DNA of 64,000 nucleotides, taken from a virus. The notes under the pieces are model-generated. The model saw only the letters and a list, made by a program, of their open reading frames with translations. It ran no database searches and was not told the DNA's origin. A program made the position numbers and the translations under genes. The DNA lies in IMG/VR virus record IMGVR_UViG_3300034684_000096, positions 1 through 64,000 of that record. One strand, 5' to 3'. Positions 33,997 through 42,479 of this stretch are shown here, one piece after another. Every line of letters begins with the position of its first letter. Within the stretch, counting starts at the first letter, position 1.

Positions 33997-34200
33997 TTAT
34001 ACTAAGTTAATAAAGTCTTCAACCCTCTTTTCTTCTATGTCATATTCAGTACTTACAATGTATTTAGAGATAAGTACTACTACATTCTCACCCACTACCT
34101 TGTGTTCATTATCATCATTACTAATTCCTAACCATGAACCATCAGTATAATCCACTCTCCAGAATTTACCAAATACTTTCACCATGTCATTCCGTTTCAT
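33997..34200 (-). CDS. small hypothetical protein
   Basis: A 67-residue protein with AAAGGAGTGAC upstream. KVFGKFWRVDYTDGSWLGI suggests a small SH3-like barrel. Not recognised. Confidence 0.5.
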   Translation of the reverse strand: MKRNDMVKVFGKFWRVDYTDGSWLGISNDDNEHKVVGENVVVLISKYIVSTEYDIEEKRVEDFINLV

Positions 34201-34489
34201 TTGTCACTCCTTTTTTCATTAATGGTACATACATCCAAGCAATTACGTCACACCTATGTACAAAATCAACCCACGCTTCTTGTGTACCAAGAAAATATGG
34301 ACTTGTTTCATCATATGTTTCTATCCTATTTTCGTTAATCCAGCATTTGTATAAAATCCATCCATTCTTCTTTGGCTTCTCACTCACTGGTTTCCACATA
34401 AGTTGGGATTTTAAATTACTGTTTTCTTTCTTAAGCTCTAGTAGTTTTCGATAAAGACCCCAATAAGCATGTTTGTTTAATTCTTTCAT
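34187..34489 (-). CDS. DUF551-like protein
   Basis: A 100-residue protein. A short helical start leads to LMWKPVSEKPKKNGWILYKCW ... CDVIAWMYVPLM, the 'W-x-P-x-S-E-x-P ... V-x-x-W-x-P-x-P' pattern of DUF551, a family widespread in phages with unknown function. ATG 34489 is chosen because AGGGA precedes it. Confidence 0.6.
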   Translation of the reverse strand: MKELNKHAYWGLYRKLLELKKENSNLKSQLMWKPVSEKPKKNGWILYKCWINENRIETYDETSPYFLGTQEAWVDFVHRCDVIAWMYVPLMKKGVTNETE

Positions 34490-34499
34490 AATTATTTCC

Positions 34500-34730
34500 C
34501 TACCAAATACTATAACCGCTATCATCAAACGCAGTATACAGTGTTATTACTAATGCACCAAGTAAAACCGGTATTGCGAGCACTGCTAACACTTTTGGGA
34601 ACAGTGCTCCTAAAAACCCCATACCACAAAGGATAAGTATCGTTATTATAGCTTTCACTAATGCAACTTTATTAATCATCCCAATTTCTCTACGAATCGC
34701 ATCCATTATTTTATGCTTATTGTCCATCAT
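34500..34730 (-). CDS. two-helix membrane protein
   Basis: A 76-residue protein with membrane segments KAIITILILCGMGFLGALF and VLAVLAIPVLLGALVITLY. It follows the PIF1-like helicase closely. Function unknown. Confidence 0.6.
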   Translation of the reverse strand: MMDNKHKIMDAIRREIGMINKVALVKAIITILILCGMGFLGALFPKVLAVLAIPVLLGALVITLYTAFDDSGYSIW

Positions 34731-34737
34731 AACCTCC

Positions 34738-36069
34738 TTATGCAGTCACAAAATCCATTACATTATTTCTCATAAACTCTACCGCTTCATCATTTACTAC
34801 AATATCCCTATTAGTAATATTCCTCGATAGCCCAATGCCTTCTAAGGTAGTACACCGAGATAGAGCGAGATAGACTCCAGACTCTGGAACCCAGCTTGCC
34901 GTTAAATCAACGTATAATGCATCAAGGGTCAATCCCTGACTCTTATGAAAAGTCACAGCATATGCAGGTTTACAGGCAATTTGCGTGAATGTACCAATAA
35001 CCATGTGGTCTATTCTTCCACTGTTTTCATTGTAGGAAAAGGCGTATTCTTTCCATGTTGCTTTTCCAACACTTACATGAGTGTTATTCTTTGTTACAAT
35101 CTGTACAGAATCTTCCGACATGCTCTCTACTACACCAAGTGTACCATTCTGGTACCCACCGGACTTATTATTCGCTGTACACATAACCTGTTGCCCTACA
35201 GACAGAGATATATGTGACTCCAGATGTGGATATTTAGACAAATGGAATTCATCTTCAATACGTGCTCTATAATGTTTCTTCATCTTAAACTTAGGGTCAG
35301 AGCAATACTTCTCATTCAGACGATTAACCACAGCATTAGTAGAAGCTAGGTACAGAAGTACGGGGTGTTTCTCCATATGATTATCGGCTTTCAATACTCG
35401 TGTATTCACTAACTTTAAATCCCTTGAGGTTTGCATCCCAACTCTGATTCTGAACAATGCGTCCTTAAATGCTTCATCTTCCTGTCTATATACTTGGTCT
35501 AAGTGTATAGTTTTAAAGCCCATCTTTTTATACAGATTAGCATTGAAGAAGAAGTACTTGCCATTATACATACGTTCAAAATAAGCATGTTCTTCACTAT
35601 AGCGTTTAGGAGCTACAGGAGGAAGTTGAAAAATATCTCCAAATAGAATAAGTCTTGGTCTTCGTGTCTTAGGAGCATTGATAATGATGCTCAAGATATA
35701 ATCCATTAATGAAGCATTTACCATGGATACCTCATCAATAAGGATTACTTTCGCATTGAGTAACATAGCTCGTGTCTTACTTGTGACTTTCAACCCAGCA
35801 TAAATATCCAGTGGAGGTATCGTTAACGCCGAATGGATGGTAGTGGCTGGAATATCATCTTGTACCAAGTTTGATGCACTAATTCCCGTGCTACCCATTA
35901 CTAATACATTATCCAAATGGTCGTATGCCATTCTCAACATGATAGACTTCCCTACCCCACCCGGTCCCATGATAAACAAATTCTCATTCGTATTCAATAT
36001 CATATCTAATGCTTTCTCAAATATAGGGGAAGAGGTTTCTACCCAATCCCATTTCTCGTTTAATTCCAT
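34738..36069 (-). CDS. PIF1-like superfamily 1B helicase
   Basis: A 443-residue helicase. Motif I is LFIMGPGGVGKSIMLR, Ia GSTGISASNL, motif II VILIDEVSMVNASL, motif III LILFGDIFQLPPVA, and motif VI AYAVTFHKSQGLTLDALYVDL ... VYLALSRCTTLEGI, all matching PIF1/RecD-type 5'-3' helicases. This is a third helicase class in the window, beside DnaB-like and SNF2. It has its own promoter at 36,091 and leads an operon that ends with Pth2. Confidence 0.88.
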   Translation of the reverse strand: MELNEKWDWVETSSPIFEKALDMILNTNENLFIMGPGGVGKSIMLRMAYDHLDNVLVMGSTGISASNLVQDDIPATTIHSALTIPPLDIYAGLKVTSKTRAMLLNAKVILIDEVSMVNASLMDYILSIIINAPKTRRPRLILFGDIFQLPPVAPKRYSEEHAYFERMYNGKYFFFNANLYKKMGFKTIHLDQVYRQEDEAFKDALFRIRVGMQTSRDLKLVNTRVLKADNHMEKHPVLLYLASTNAVVNRLNEKYCSDPKFKMKKHYRARIEDEFHLSKYPHLESHISLSVGQQVMCTANNKSGGYQNGTLGVVESMSEDSVQIVTKNNTHVSVGKATWKEYAFSYNENSGRIDHMVIGTFTQIACKPAYAVTFHKSQGLTLDALYVDLTASWVPESGVYLALSRCTTLEGIGLSRNITNRDIVVNDEAVEFMRNNVMDFVTA

Positions 36070-36090
36070 TATTCTCTCCTCTATATGTAT

Positions 36091-36119
36091 ATCATATCAT
36101 GGAATACAAAAAATGTCAA
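36091..36119 (-). promoter_or_regulatory. promoter for the PIF1-Pth2 operon
   Basis: TTGACA and TGATATGAT, spacer 17 bp. Confidence 0.8.
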
Positions 36120-36154
36120 GAACTATTGCTCTTAACATTTAATTTATTTCATAC

Positions 36155-36484
36155 TTATTCATATCCTTCTATATGCATAAACTTTCCTTTTTGTACACCA
36201 ATACCATAGGGTAGCTCCTTCGCATAATAGTGCAATTCTGTTTCAGCAATGCAATTAAATCTCTTTACTATCCCATCTTCATCAGTTACAGTAATAGGTG
36301 TATCAAACACCTCACCGTCATACACCGGACGGTCATACTCATTCCATTCTTCTGCATACCTCTCCACTACATCTTTAAAATCTTTCCCCCACATGACAGT
36401 TTCGTCTCCACCATCAGTAATAGTAAATTTTTCACATGTATGAAATTTAGTCATACACTTATAGCACCTAGGGCAATAATCCAT
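36155..36484 (-). CDS. hypothetical protein with N-terminal Cys cluster
   Basis: A 109-residue protein beginning MDYCPRCYKCMTKFHTCEKF, a likely zinc site (C-x2-C-x2-C ... C). ATG 36484 follows AAAGGAG. A second part, DFKDVVERYAEEWNEYDRP, is helical. Function unknown. Confidence 0.6.
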   Translation of the reverse strand: MDYCPRCYKCMTKFHTCEKFTITDGGDETVMWGKDFKDVVERYAEEWNEYDRPVYDGEVFDTPITVTDEDGIVKRFNCIAETELHYYAKELPYGIGVQKGKFMHIEGYE

Positions 36485-36495
36485 ATCTTTCTCCT

Positions 36496-37284
36496 TTAAT
36501 TTACAAAATACACTGGGTATTCTGCTTGCCAAGTACCCGGAACTGGAATCATTCTATTCTTATTTATCACAACTTCCTTATACAACACTTCACGTTCCTC
36601 TAATTGATTCTCCAGTGAGGTTACAAGCTTCAGAGGGTCAAAATTAATATCTTTATAGCTTACTAGTACATGGAATCCAGATTTGGTAGATACAATCTTA
36701 TAATCAGTAATAGAGTAATCTAGCATAACACTATCAATACCTAATTCAGTAAACATGTTCACAGTGTTATTCTTGGTCACTAAGTCTATATCAATATCTA
36801 GATACAATCCTTTCGCATGTGCTTGCTGATAACATGTTAGTAAATTATTGTCAATCTTATTCAATCTACGAATGAAGTTTTCCCCATTACTTCCTCCAGT
36901 AGCTATTGCAATAGCTTCTGTCTGGTATTCTCCTATTAACTTCATAAACGCCTGTAGTGCTTTCGTAGTGCTTGACGGGTCAATATTTGAATAACACACC
37001 ATACACTTTTGTGGAATTTCTTCTCCGGTCCTTGTGGTGTATCCTCGTTCATCACATTCTAACCGTCTGATATGCTTAACAAACTCATCTTCACTATCGT
37101 GCCTTACAATAGTCTTAGCATACATTTCTGTTCTTCCTAAGTCATACTTCTTTCTCTCATCGTCATTCAGATATTTATTCCTTGCTGACATGGAAAGAAA
37201 ATATACTTCAGTAGGTTTTAGTCTAGGTAAACACTCTCTGTAAAATCTTCTTACCTGTTCTTCATCATGAATTATCTTATACAT
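36496..37284 (-). CDS. AEP primase/primase-polymerase-like protein
   Basis: A 262-residue protein. Motif-like elements of the archaeo-eukaryotic primase fold appear in order: SNIDPSSTTKAL near residue 100, GLYLDIDIDLV with D163, D165 and D167 (motif I, h-D-h-D), IVSTKSGFHVLVS with S202-G-F-H205 (motif II), and NRMIPVPGTWQ near 245. These suggest a catalytic AEP core without helicase domain. Because a Toprim primase is also encoded, this could be a second priming or repair polymerase. Other nucleotidyltransferases are not excluded. Confidence 0.5.
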   Translation of the reverse strand: MYKIIHDEEQVRRFYRECLPRLKPTEVYFLSMSARNKYLNDDERKKYDLGRTEMYAKTIVRHDSEDEFVKHIRRLECDERGYTTRTGEEIPQKCMVCYSNIDPSSTTKALQAFMKLIGEYQTEAIAIATGGSNGENFIRRLNKIDNNLLTCYQQAHAKGLYLDIDIDLVTKNNTVNMFTELGIDSVMLDYSITDYKIVSTKSGFHVLVSYKDINFDPLKLVTSLENQLEEREVLYKEVVINKNRMIPVPGTWQAEYPVYFVN

Positions 37285-37288
37285 TATC

Positions 37289-37489
37289 CTAATTTACTCC
37301 TAAATAATCTACCAGTACTCCCCAAGACATGCCCATAGGGATTGTCTTGAACCCACACTGGTCTAACTGGCCACTAATCCATTCTGCTACTTGTTCATTT
37401 GTCTTATCTTTGAAAGAATCAGAATTGTTAGCTATTACAATACCAATCTCAAAACAAAGGTCTACCAATGCTTGTTCTCTCGTTCTCAT
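37289..37489 (-). CDS. small hypothetical protein
   Basis: A 66-residue protein, helical first half (REQALVDLCFEIGIVIAN). Not recognised. Confidence 0.5.
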   Translation of the reverse strand: MRTREQALVDLCFEIGIVIANNSDSFKDKTNEQVAEWISGQLDQCGFKTIPMGMSWGVLVDYLGVN

Positions 37490-37501
37490 ACTGTTGCTCC
37501 T

Positions 37502-37903
37502 TTAATCCCACCATGTAAGACTATGCTTTTTTATTATGTTTGTCAATAGCTCCAGATGAAATTTGTAACTATTTTCTGTAAATTCACGTAGTCGTTTATA
37601 ATCCTTATCATCAGTATCCAAATAATCTGGACCAAATACCACAATGTGTGCATTATCTTCAATATACCCATTAGATAATCGTTCACACACTTCAGAAGCA
37701 ATCAGCATCTCTCTAGCGGTTTTCTCGCTACGCATTAACGTACCATTCTTTTTGTGTTCTAAAGACGAATTATATAACCAGTTACCCATAAGTTCAAAAA
37801 AGAAGGTAAAGTCATACCATGGATATGCTTTCTTCATTACAAATAAGAAGATATGTTGCCATATCTTCCTTTTCATATTTTCTTTCCAAAATACATATTT
37901 CAT
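37502..37903 (-). CDS. hypothetical protein
   Basis: A 133-residue, aromatic-rich helical protein (YPWYDFTFFFELMGNWLY; KTAREMLIASEVCERL). ATG 37903 is immediately after the TAA of the upstream gene. The second half resembles small phage proteins of unknown function with a W at the C-terminus. Confidence 0.5.
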   Translation of the reverse strand: MKYVFWKENMKRKIWQHIFLFVMKKAYPWYDFTFFFELMGNWLYNSSLEHKKNGTLMRSEKTAREMLIASEVCERLSNGYIEDNAHIVVFGPDYLDTDDKDYKRLREFTENSYKFHLELLTNIIKKHSLTWWD

Positions 37904-37904
37904 A

Positions 37905-38072
37905 TTAGCCCTCAAACAGATGGTAAAAATCCCTTTTTGTAATTTTCATCCACCATACTGCTACACTAGATGGTTCAGTACCGTCCTTATCATATTCGTA
38001 CTTCTCCGTATAGCTAAATAACTCTATCCACGACAGCCCTAACAGTAATGCAATAATTATAATTACCCACAT
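37905..38072 (-). CDS. small membrane protein
   Basis: A 55-residue protein starting MWVIIIIALLLGLSWIELFS, one membrane helix with a short polar tail. It fits exactly between its neighbours. Function unknown. Confidence 0.55.
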   Translation of the reverse strand: MWVIIIIALLLGLSWIELFSYTEKYEYDKDGTEPSSVAVWWMKITKRDFYHLFEG

Positions 38073-38073
38073 A

Positions 38074-38532
38074 TTAGTTTATCTTTATCCCAAAAGGACG
38101 TGTATCTCCATATTCTCCGAGACAAAGTGTTTTAAATGCTTCAGAATATGAGAGGAAGCGATAATCCTTGGATTGTCCACTCATTGCCTCTGGATATCTA
38201 ACCATTACACCAGTCTTATAAATGCCACAATAACCCAAGCTTCTACCAGTCTTCTTGTCATATACTTTTTGACCAATGACAGTCAAAGCTTCAACTGCTG
38301 TTTTAAAAGGCCTGTAAGCTGGTGTTGGTTCAACAACACAAAGATATTTATTAAAATACACAGGTACTTTATATTCACCTGTATTACTGCAATATTCTTT
38401 TACTGCTGGTTCAGTATTAGTACTAATAAAACATTTAGTCCTATCTTTTGCTGTACCTAAATAATACCTTTCTTTCCATGTCTTTCTATCATCACTTACC
38501 CAAACTTTTGTACCAAATGCTATATATTCCAT
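38074..38532 (-). CDS. hypothetical protein
   Basis: A 152-residue protein led by its own promoter. It is beta-rich (FGTKVWVSDDRKTWKERYYL; VPVYFNKYLCVVEPTPAYRPF). Proteins with the start 'FGTKVWVSDD-x-x-W' occur in phages; no function is known to me. Confidence 0.55.
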   Translation of the reverse strand: MEYIAFGTKVWVSDDRKTWKERYYLGTAKDRTKCFISTNTEPAVKEYCSNTGEYKVPVYFNKYLCVVEPTPAYRPFKTAVEALTVIGQKVYDKKTGRSLGYCGIYKTGVMVRYPEAMSGQSKDYRFLSYSEAFKTLCLGEYGDTRPFGIKIN

Positions 38533-38553
38533 GTATTCCTTCCTTATGTTTTA

Positions 38554-38582
38554 ATTCTACCACACCATTACTTATTTGTCAA
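38554..38582 (-). promoter_or_regulatory. promoter
   Basis: TTGACA and TGGTAGAAT, spacer 17 bp, for the 38532-36155 gene string. Confidence 0.8.
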
Positions 38583-38622
38583 GTATATACGAGAAAAAAG
38601 TTTCCATTATCAACTACATTAT

Positions 38623-38916
38623 TCATTCTTCCCCTCCCATGATTACTGCTTGGTCATAACCTGCTTCATATCCTTCTTTATAACCTTCCCCGTATCCCTC
38701 GTCGTAAGAAGTCTGTGAAGTATCTTCACATCCTTCCTCATAACCATCTCCATAACCTTCATGGTATCTATCATCTAATCCAACATCTAAGTTGTCTTCA
38801 ATCTCCCTAGCCAATTTTCGCAGAATAGCCCTAATATCGATTTCTGCCAATGCTTCATTACCTTTTGTATTATTCATACAATCCAGAATTTCTGCTACAT
38901 AATTTGCTACATTCAT
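38623..38916 (-). CDS. hypothetical protein with GY-rich repeats
   Basis: A 97-residue protein. Residues about 52-92 repeat GY-x-E/D-GY units (HEGYGDGYEEGCEDT; DEGYGEGYKEGYEAGYD). Such segments are usually disordered or amphipathic. The N-terminal half is helical. Function unknown. Confidence 0.55.
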   Translation of the reverse strand: MNVANYVAEILDCMNNTKGNEALAEIDIRAILRKLAREIEDNLDVGLDDRYHEGYGDGYEEGCEDTSQTSYDEGYGEGYKEGYEAGYDQAVIMGGEE

Positions 38917-38926
38917 TTCTTACTCC

Positions 38927-39304
38927 TTATACTTTCGTAAGTAATACACTCTGTATATTACGTTCTTGAAGCACACCGTTTTTATCAAAATATGTTACCT
39001 GTACATAACCAGTTACTATAGTGTCTGGAACATTCCAGCTTACAGTCATGTATGTTGCACTTTCTGGTACATACTTGTCACTCTTTAATACTACTACATC
39101 TCCTACAGCAAATGAATTATCATTTCTATTGGTTTTTGTAATATCTACTTCTACACAATCAAATATACTAATAAGTCGCAACCTATCCTCTACTAATTCA
39201 TATTGGTTTTCATGTCTTTCACATGGTTTTACCTCATATACTTTTCCAATCTTATCACTGTACCAATATGATGGTAATTTACTTTTAATTATTCTTACGT
39301 ACAT
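38927..39304 (-). CDS. hypothetical protein
   Basis: A 125-residue beta-rich protein (MYVRIIKSKLPSYWYSDKIGKVYEV; FAVGDVVVLKSDKYV). The texture suggests a tandem SH3-like or KOW fold. Not recognised. Confidence 0.5.
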   Translation of the reverse strand: MYVRIIKSKLPSYWYSDKIGKVYEVKPCERHENQYELVEDRLRLISIFDCVEVDITKTNRNDNSFAVGDVVVLKSDKYVPESATYMTVSWNVPDTIVTGYVQVTYFDKNGVLQERNIQSVLLTKV

Positions 39305-39307
39305 TGT

Positions 39308-39556
39308 TTACCTCTCACTCCATGTAATAGTCAGATGTTTAAATTCTGTATGACCAGCCATATACCCAGCATCTCTTAGCTCATCAATAAGAGAAAGTAC
39401 TATATCTTTAGGCCAATCAACAATATTCAATCGTGTACGTCCATATAGCACACAACTTTCTATAGTAGTAATAATTTTTTCCTTACATGCGTTATATGTA
39501 TATTCTCTCATTTTCTCCGCACTAAGAAACGTTTTTTCTTCTGCATTAAATTCCAT
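39308..39556 (-). CDS. hypothetical protein
   Basis: An 82-residue helical protein (KIITTIESCVLYGRTRLNIV; LSLIDELRDAGY). Not recognised. Confidence 0.5.
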   Translation of the reverse strand: MEFNAEEKTFLSAEKMREYTYNACKEKIITTIESCVLYGRTRLNIVDWPKDIVLSLIDELRDAGYMAGHTEFKHLTITWSER

Positions 39557-39559
39557 AAC

Positions 39560-39736
39560 TTAACTCCTAAATATTGTATAAAACGTATCGAATATCCATG
39601 CGATACTATAGCCAATCAACACACTAATAAGTGTAACCAAAGATTCTAATGGAAAGTACCATGCTATAGTAATTAATCCACCGAATAATAAAACTACTAG
39701 TAATGTAGCCAGTACTGCTTTAATTACTGCTCCCAT
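39560..39736 (-). CDS. small two-helix membrane protein
   Basis: A 58-residue protein (GAVIKAVLATLLVVLLFGGL then LISVLIGYSIAWIF) with AAAGGAGG upstream of ATG 39736, which overlaps the previous stop. Function unknown. Confidence 0.6.
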   Translation of the reverse strand: MGAVIKAVLATLLVVLLFGGLITIAWYFPLESLVTLISVLIGYSIAWIFDTFYTIFRS

Positions 39737-40401
39737 TATACTTCCTCCTTTATACCAAATGGTACTTCTTTCTCAAAATGATATCTTTCAAAAGCTGTAT
39801 CCCAATCCATAATTTCTTGGTCTATGATAATACCTTCTTCAGTGTACCCTTCATGCTTGAATGTTATGCCATTATAACAAATCCACTCATCTCTGTACGG
39901 TTTAAACTCTTCTGCATTCTTGAAAGCTCTGTATGGGTTATTAATGACTTCGAGCACTGTGAATGGGCATCTCCAATTTCCTACAGGTACTTCGACAATA
40001 ATACAATCATAATAAATACCAGTTACTCGCCCAATTTCCCCAACAATTTTTTTCTTCCCAACATTTTCTGTCCCAAAAATACAGTTTGAACCGTCTTCCT
40101 TAGGTGTAAAATCTCTCGTTACTCGTACTTTTGTACCTATGCATACCTTGTTCTTCACCACCCATTCCGTTTGACGTTCCTTGTATGTTGGTTCTGGTGC
40201 AGGGTAGAAATACCTATAACAGCTATTTTCTATTTTGAATGGATAATCAATTGCACTCTTGTCTCGTGTAACTAACTGTGGTTTTTCCTTTCTGACACTA
40301 TCCTCTAACCACTCCACATCATCATCTGCCCAACCAAGTTGTTCGCCTACAAATTGGTCTACGGTAATCGGGGTCAAAATTTTGTTCTTGTCAAATTTCA
40401 T
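39736..40401 (-). CDS. hypothetical protein with beta-barrel segment
   Basis: A 221-residue protein. CIGTKVRVTRDFTPKEDG and VGEIGRVTGIYYDCIIVEV look like a KOW/SH3-type barrel; PYRAFKNAEEFKPYRD is a helix. The first residues MKFDKN are similar to the start of the 44419 protein. The gene follows RtcB in the same operon. Function unknown. Confidence 0.5.
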   Translation of the reverse strand: MKFDKNKILTPITVDQFVGEQLGWADDDVEWLEDSVRKEKPQLVTRDKSAIDYPFKIENSCYRYFYPAPEPTYKERQTEWVVKNKVCIGTKVRVTRDFTPKEDGSNCIFGTENVGKKKIVGEIGRVTGIYYDCIIVEVPVGNWRCPFTVLEVINNPYRAFKNAEEFKPYRDEWICYNGITFKHEGYTEEGIIIDQEIMDWDTAFERYHFEKEVPFGIKEEV

Positions 40402-40414
40402 TTTTAATTCTCCT

Positions 40415-41587
40415 TTACTCTGACGCCTTGTAATTCCATACAGGCTTTAACACTTCTACTACCTCTACCGTAGGACCAATCTGACTCAGAATAGCTTCCG
40501 GTGCTTTATAAGCAAAAGGTGCTTCATCGATAGTCAATTCACTAATACAAGTAGTATGGATACCTTCCATACTTCTTTTAAAATCTTCTAGAGAAATATT
40601 CTCTTTTGCTTGTGTCCTTGACATTACCCTACCAGCACCATGAGGAGCAGAGTAATTCCATTCTTCATTGCCTTTTCCTATTCCTATAATCATTCCATCT
40701 CTCATGTTCAATGGGATAACTACTTTCTCTCCCTCATATGCACTAATTGCTCCTTTCCTCAATATCATACTCTTCTGCTCAATGTAATTATGGGTAGAGG
40801 AAATATATTCAGTGTAATTAGCGCCACCTAATTCATGTAGAATATTATTAATAATCATGCATCGATTGATATGAGCAAACGCCGTTGCTACTTCAACACA
40901 AAAGATGTATTCCAACATATCCCTACCAGTTAAGTACTCTAACCCATTGGCTATTTCAATCTTTGGTAATTCAGCAATCTTCTTCCCTAACTCATAGCTC
41001 GTGTACTGTTCTTTCAACTTAGCAATTGCATCATTTCTCTCTTTCTTATGGTTAGTACGCTTAGCAATGTTCTGGAAATGCTTAGCAATCTTACCCCCAA
41101 AACTACGGGAACCAGTATGAACACATAGCCACTGATTACCTTCTTTATCCACATCTACCTCAACATAATGATTTCCTCCACCGAGTGTACCTAAGCCCCT
41201 AACCGCTTCCTCTGGACTCTGGTTAGTCATCTTACACACTTTATGAAAGGACATAGGAAGCTTATATTCAAGAGAAGGTCTGTAACCTGCATCAAATATT
41301 TTTTCAATAATCTCGTCCAATACATTTACGTCAATATTCTTCTCCAACTTTACAGCCAACACACCACACCCAATGTCTGGTCCAATAAGATTAGGTACCA
41401 CTTTTTTCGTAATCTTCATAGTATACCCAATTACACAATTAGCTCCAGCATGTACATCACTCATAATTCTTGTATGTGCATTTTCACTGATAGGCAAATC
41501 AACAATATGCTGTATTTGTTCCTTAGCAGTATCTTCAATTTCAGATGCAAAAATTACTGCTGTATCATACTTTCCTTCTATAATCAT
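40415..41587 (-). CDS. rtcB: RtcB-type RNA ligase
   Basis: A 390-residue RtcB, at the short end of the family. It joins 2',3'-cyclic phosphate or 3' phosphate RNA ends to 5' hydroxyls using GTP and manganese. Signature segments: RIMSDVHAGANCVIGYT, GPDIGCGV (metal Cys), GTLGGGNHYVEV, VHTGSRSFG and NYSAPHGAGRVMSR (guanylylated His). It can repair tRNAs cut by host anticodon nucleases. Strong promoter upstream. Confidence 0.93.
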   Translation of the reverse strand: MIIEGKYDTAVIFASEIEDTAKEQIQHIVDLPISENAHTRIMSDVHAGANCVIGYTMKITKKVVPNLIGPDIGCGVLAVKLEKNIDVNVLDEIIEKIFDAGYRPSLEYKLPMSFHKVCKMTNQSPEEAVRGLGTLGGGNHYVEVDVDKEGNQWLCVHTGSRSFGGKIAKHFQNIAKRTNHKKERNDAIAKLKEQYTSYELGKKIAELPKIEIANGLEYLTGRDMLEYIFCVEVATAFAHINRCMIINNILHELGGANYTEYISSTHNYIEQKSMILRKGAISAYEGEKVVIPLNMRDGMIIGIGKGNEEWNYSAPHGAGRVMSRTQAKENISLEDFKRSMEGIHTTCISELTIDEAPFAYKAPEAILSQIGPTVEVVEVLKPVWNYKASE

Positions 41588-41610
41588 CTTAATCTCCTTT
41601 ATCTAAATAC

Positions 41611-41639
41611 AGTATATCATCTACTAATAATTTTGTCAA
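41611..41639 (-). promoter_or_regulatory. promoter for rtcB
   Basis: TTGACA and TGATATACT, spacer 17 bp. Confidence 0.82.
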
Positions 41640-41645
41640 TAGCTT

Positions 41646-41900
41646 TTATTCATCTTTTACATCATCTAATGTAATAACCAATTCATCATATGATGCATCT
41701 TCTACTTCTTCATCGGATAGTTCATCAATCAAGTCAAAAGAAACATCCCAATCATCGGCTGAACTAATGAGTGCATCAAAATCATATTTCCGCTCGTTCG
41801 TTGCCTTCTCAGCTATTGCCATTGCTTTCTCTTCATCTTCCGCCTGTACAATAATACTTGCATATTCATGAAGTACAACTCCTACTCTATAGTTTTTCAT
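41646..41900 (-). CDS. small acidic protein, DpnD/PcfM-like
   Basis: An 84-residue protein (YRVGVVLHEYASIIVQAEDEEKAMAIAEKA): two strands then 'V-x-A-x-x-E-E-K-A' helix, the layout of DpnD/PcfM-type small proteins, followed by an acidic tail. It pairs with the similar protein encoded just upstream. Function unknown. Confidence 0.5.
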   Translation of the reverse strand: MKNYRVGVVLHEYASIIVQAEDEEKAMAIAEKATNERKYDFDALISSADDWDVSFDLIDELSDEEVEDASYDELVITLDDVKDE

Positions 41901-42184
41901 TCTTCCTCTCCTAACAATTCATTAAGTGTAAACTTATTTTTATTATCGACAGAATATGAAACTTCTCGTTCGAACCTTTCTTTCTCCGCTTCACTTACAT
42001 CTGACTTAATTGAGTGCAACACACGTGCTTCCTGCTCGATAGTATCAAGGGCAAACTCATATAAAAGCCCTTCAGAAAAAGCATCATCTACAGCATTCTC
42101 AATCTCAATCTTATCTGCGGTATCCTCGCTTTCTACCAATACTGTCATAGCCTGTGTAATTACTACATCTACTAATGTTTTCAT
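41897..42184 (-). CDS. small acidic protein, DpnD/PcfM-like
   Basis: A 95-residue protein from ATG 42184, after AAGGAG. TLVDVVITQAMTVLVESEDTADKIE has the same strand-strand-helix order as its downstream neighbour, which suggests duplication. The stop overlaps the neighbour's ATG. Confidence 0.5.
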   Translation of the reverse strand: MKTLVDVVITQAMTVLVESEDTADKIEIENAVDDAFSEGLLYEFALDTIEQEARVLHSIKSDVSEAEKERFEREVSYSVDNKNKFTLNELLGEEE

Positions 42185-42197
42185 TTTTTTCTCCTTA

Positions 42198-42228
42198 CAC
42201 CCATAGTATATCATGTACTATGGGTGTT
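42198..42228. promoter_or_regulatory. 12-bp palindrome over a promoter, likely operator
   Basis: ACACCCATAGTA and TACTATGGGTGT form a perfect inverted repeat with a 7-base centre. It covers the -10 box and spacer of the promoter at 42,205-42,233. Confidence 0.6.
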
Positions 42229-42233
42229 GTCAA
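42205..42233 (-). promoter_or_regulatory. promoter
   Basis: TTGACA and TGATATACT, spacer 17 bp, for the pair of acidic DpnD-like genes. Confidence 0.82.
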
Positions 42234-42238
42234 TAGTG

Positions 42239-42478
42239 TTAATCTACAAATTCCAAATCTTTTGCCGTCAGTCTTTCTACAGGAAGGCTACACTTTTCCC
42301 CCCAATAGATAGTTCCCGTACCATCTAATGCAATGTAGAGCTTATCTCCAGCAATCAATCTCACAGCATACACAACCATACCTTCATAGATACTATCATT
42401 TTGTATTACCCCATATTCTCCGATATTCAACTCATACATGGGAATAAACTCATTTTTGTCTTTACATCTAGCTCTCAT
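42239..42478 (-). CDS. small hypothetical protein
   Basis: A 79-residue beta-rich protein (NIGEYGVIQNDSIYEGMVVYAVR). ATG 42478 follows AAGGAG located in the RNA ligase end. Not recognised. Confidence 0.55.
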   Translation of the reverse strand: MRARCKDKNEFIPMYELNIGEYGVIQNDSIYEGMVVYAVRLIAGDKLYIALDGTGTIYWGEKCSLPVERLTAKDLEFVD

Positions 42479-42479
42479 A

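Noticed and set aside
36837-37243. Plus-strand frames within the AEP-like gene region
   Set aside because: Shadows in the antisense direction without start signals.
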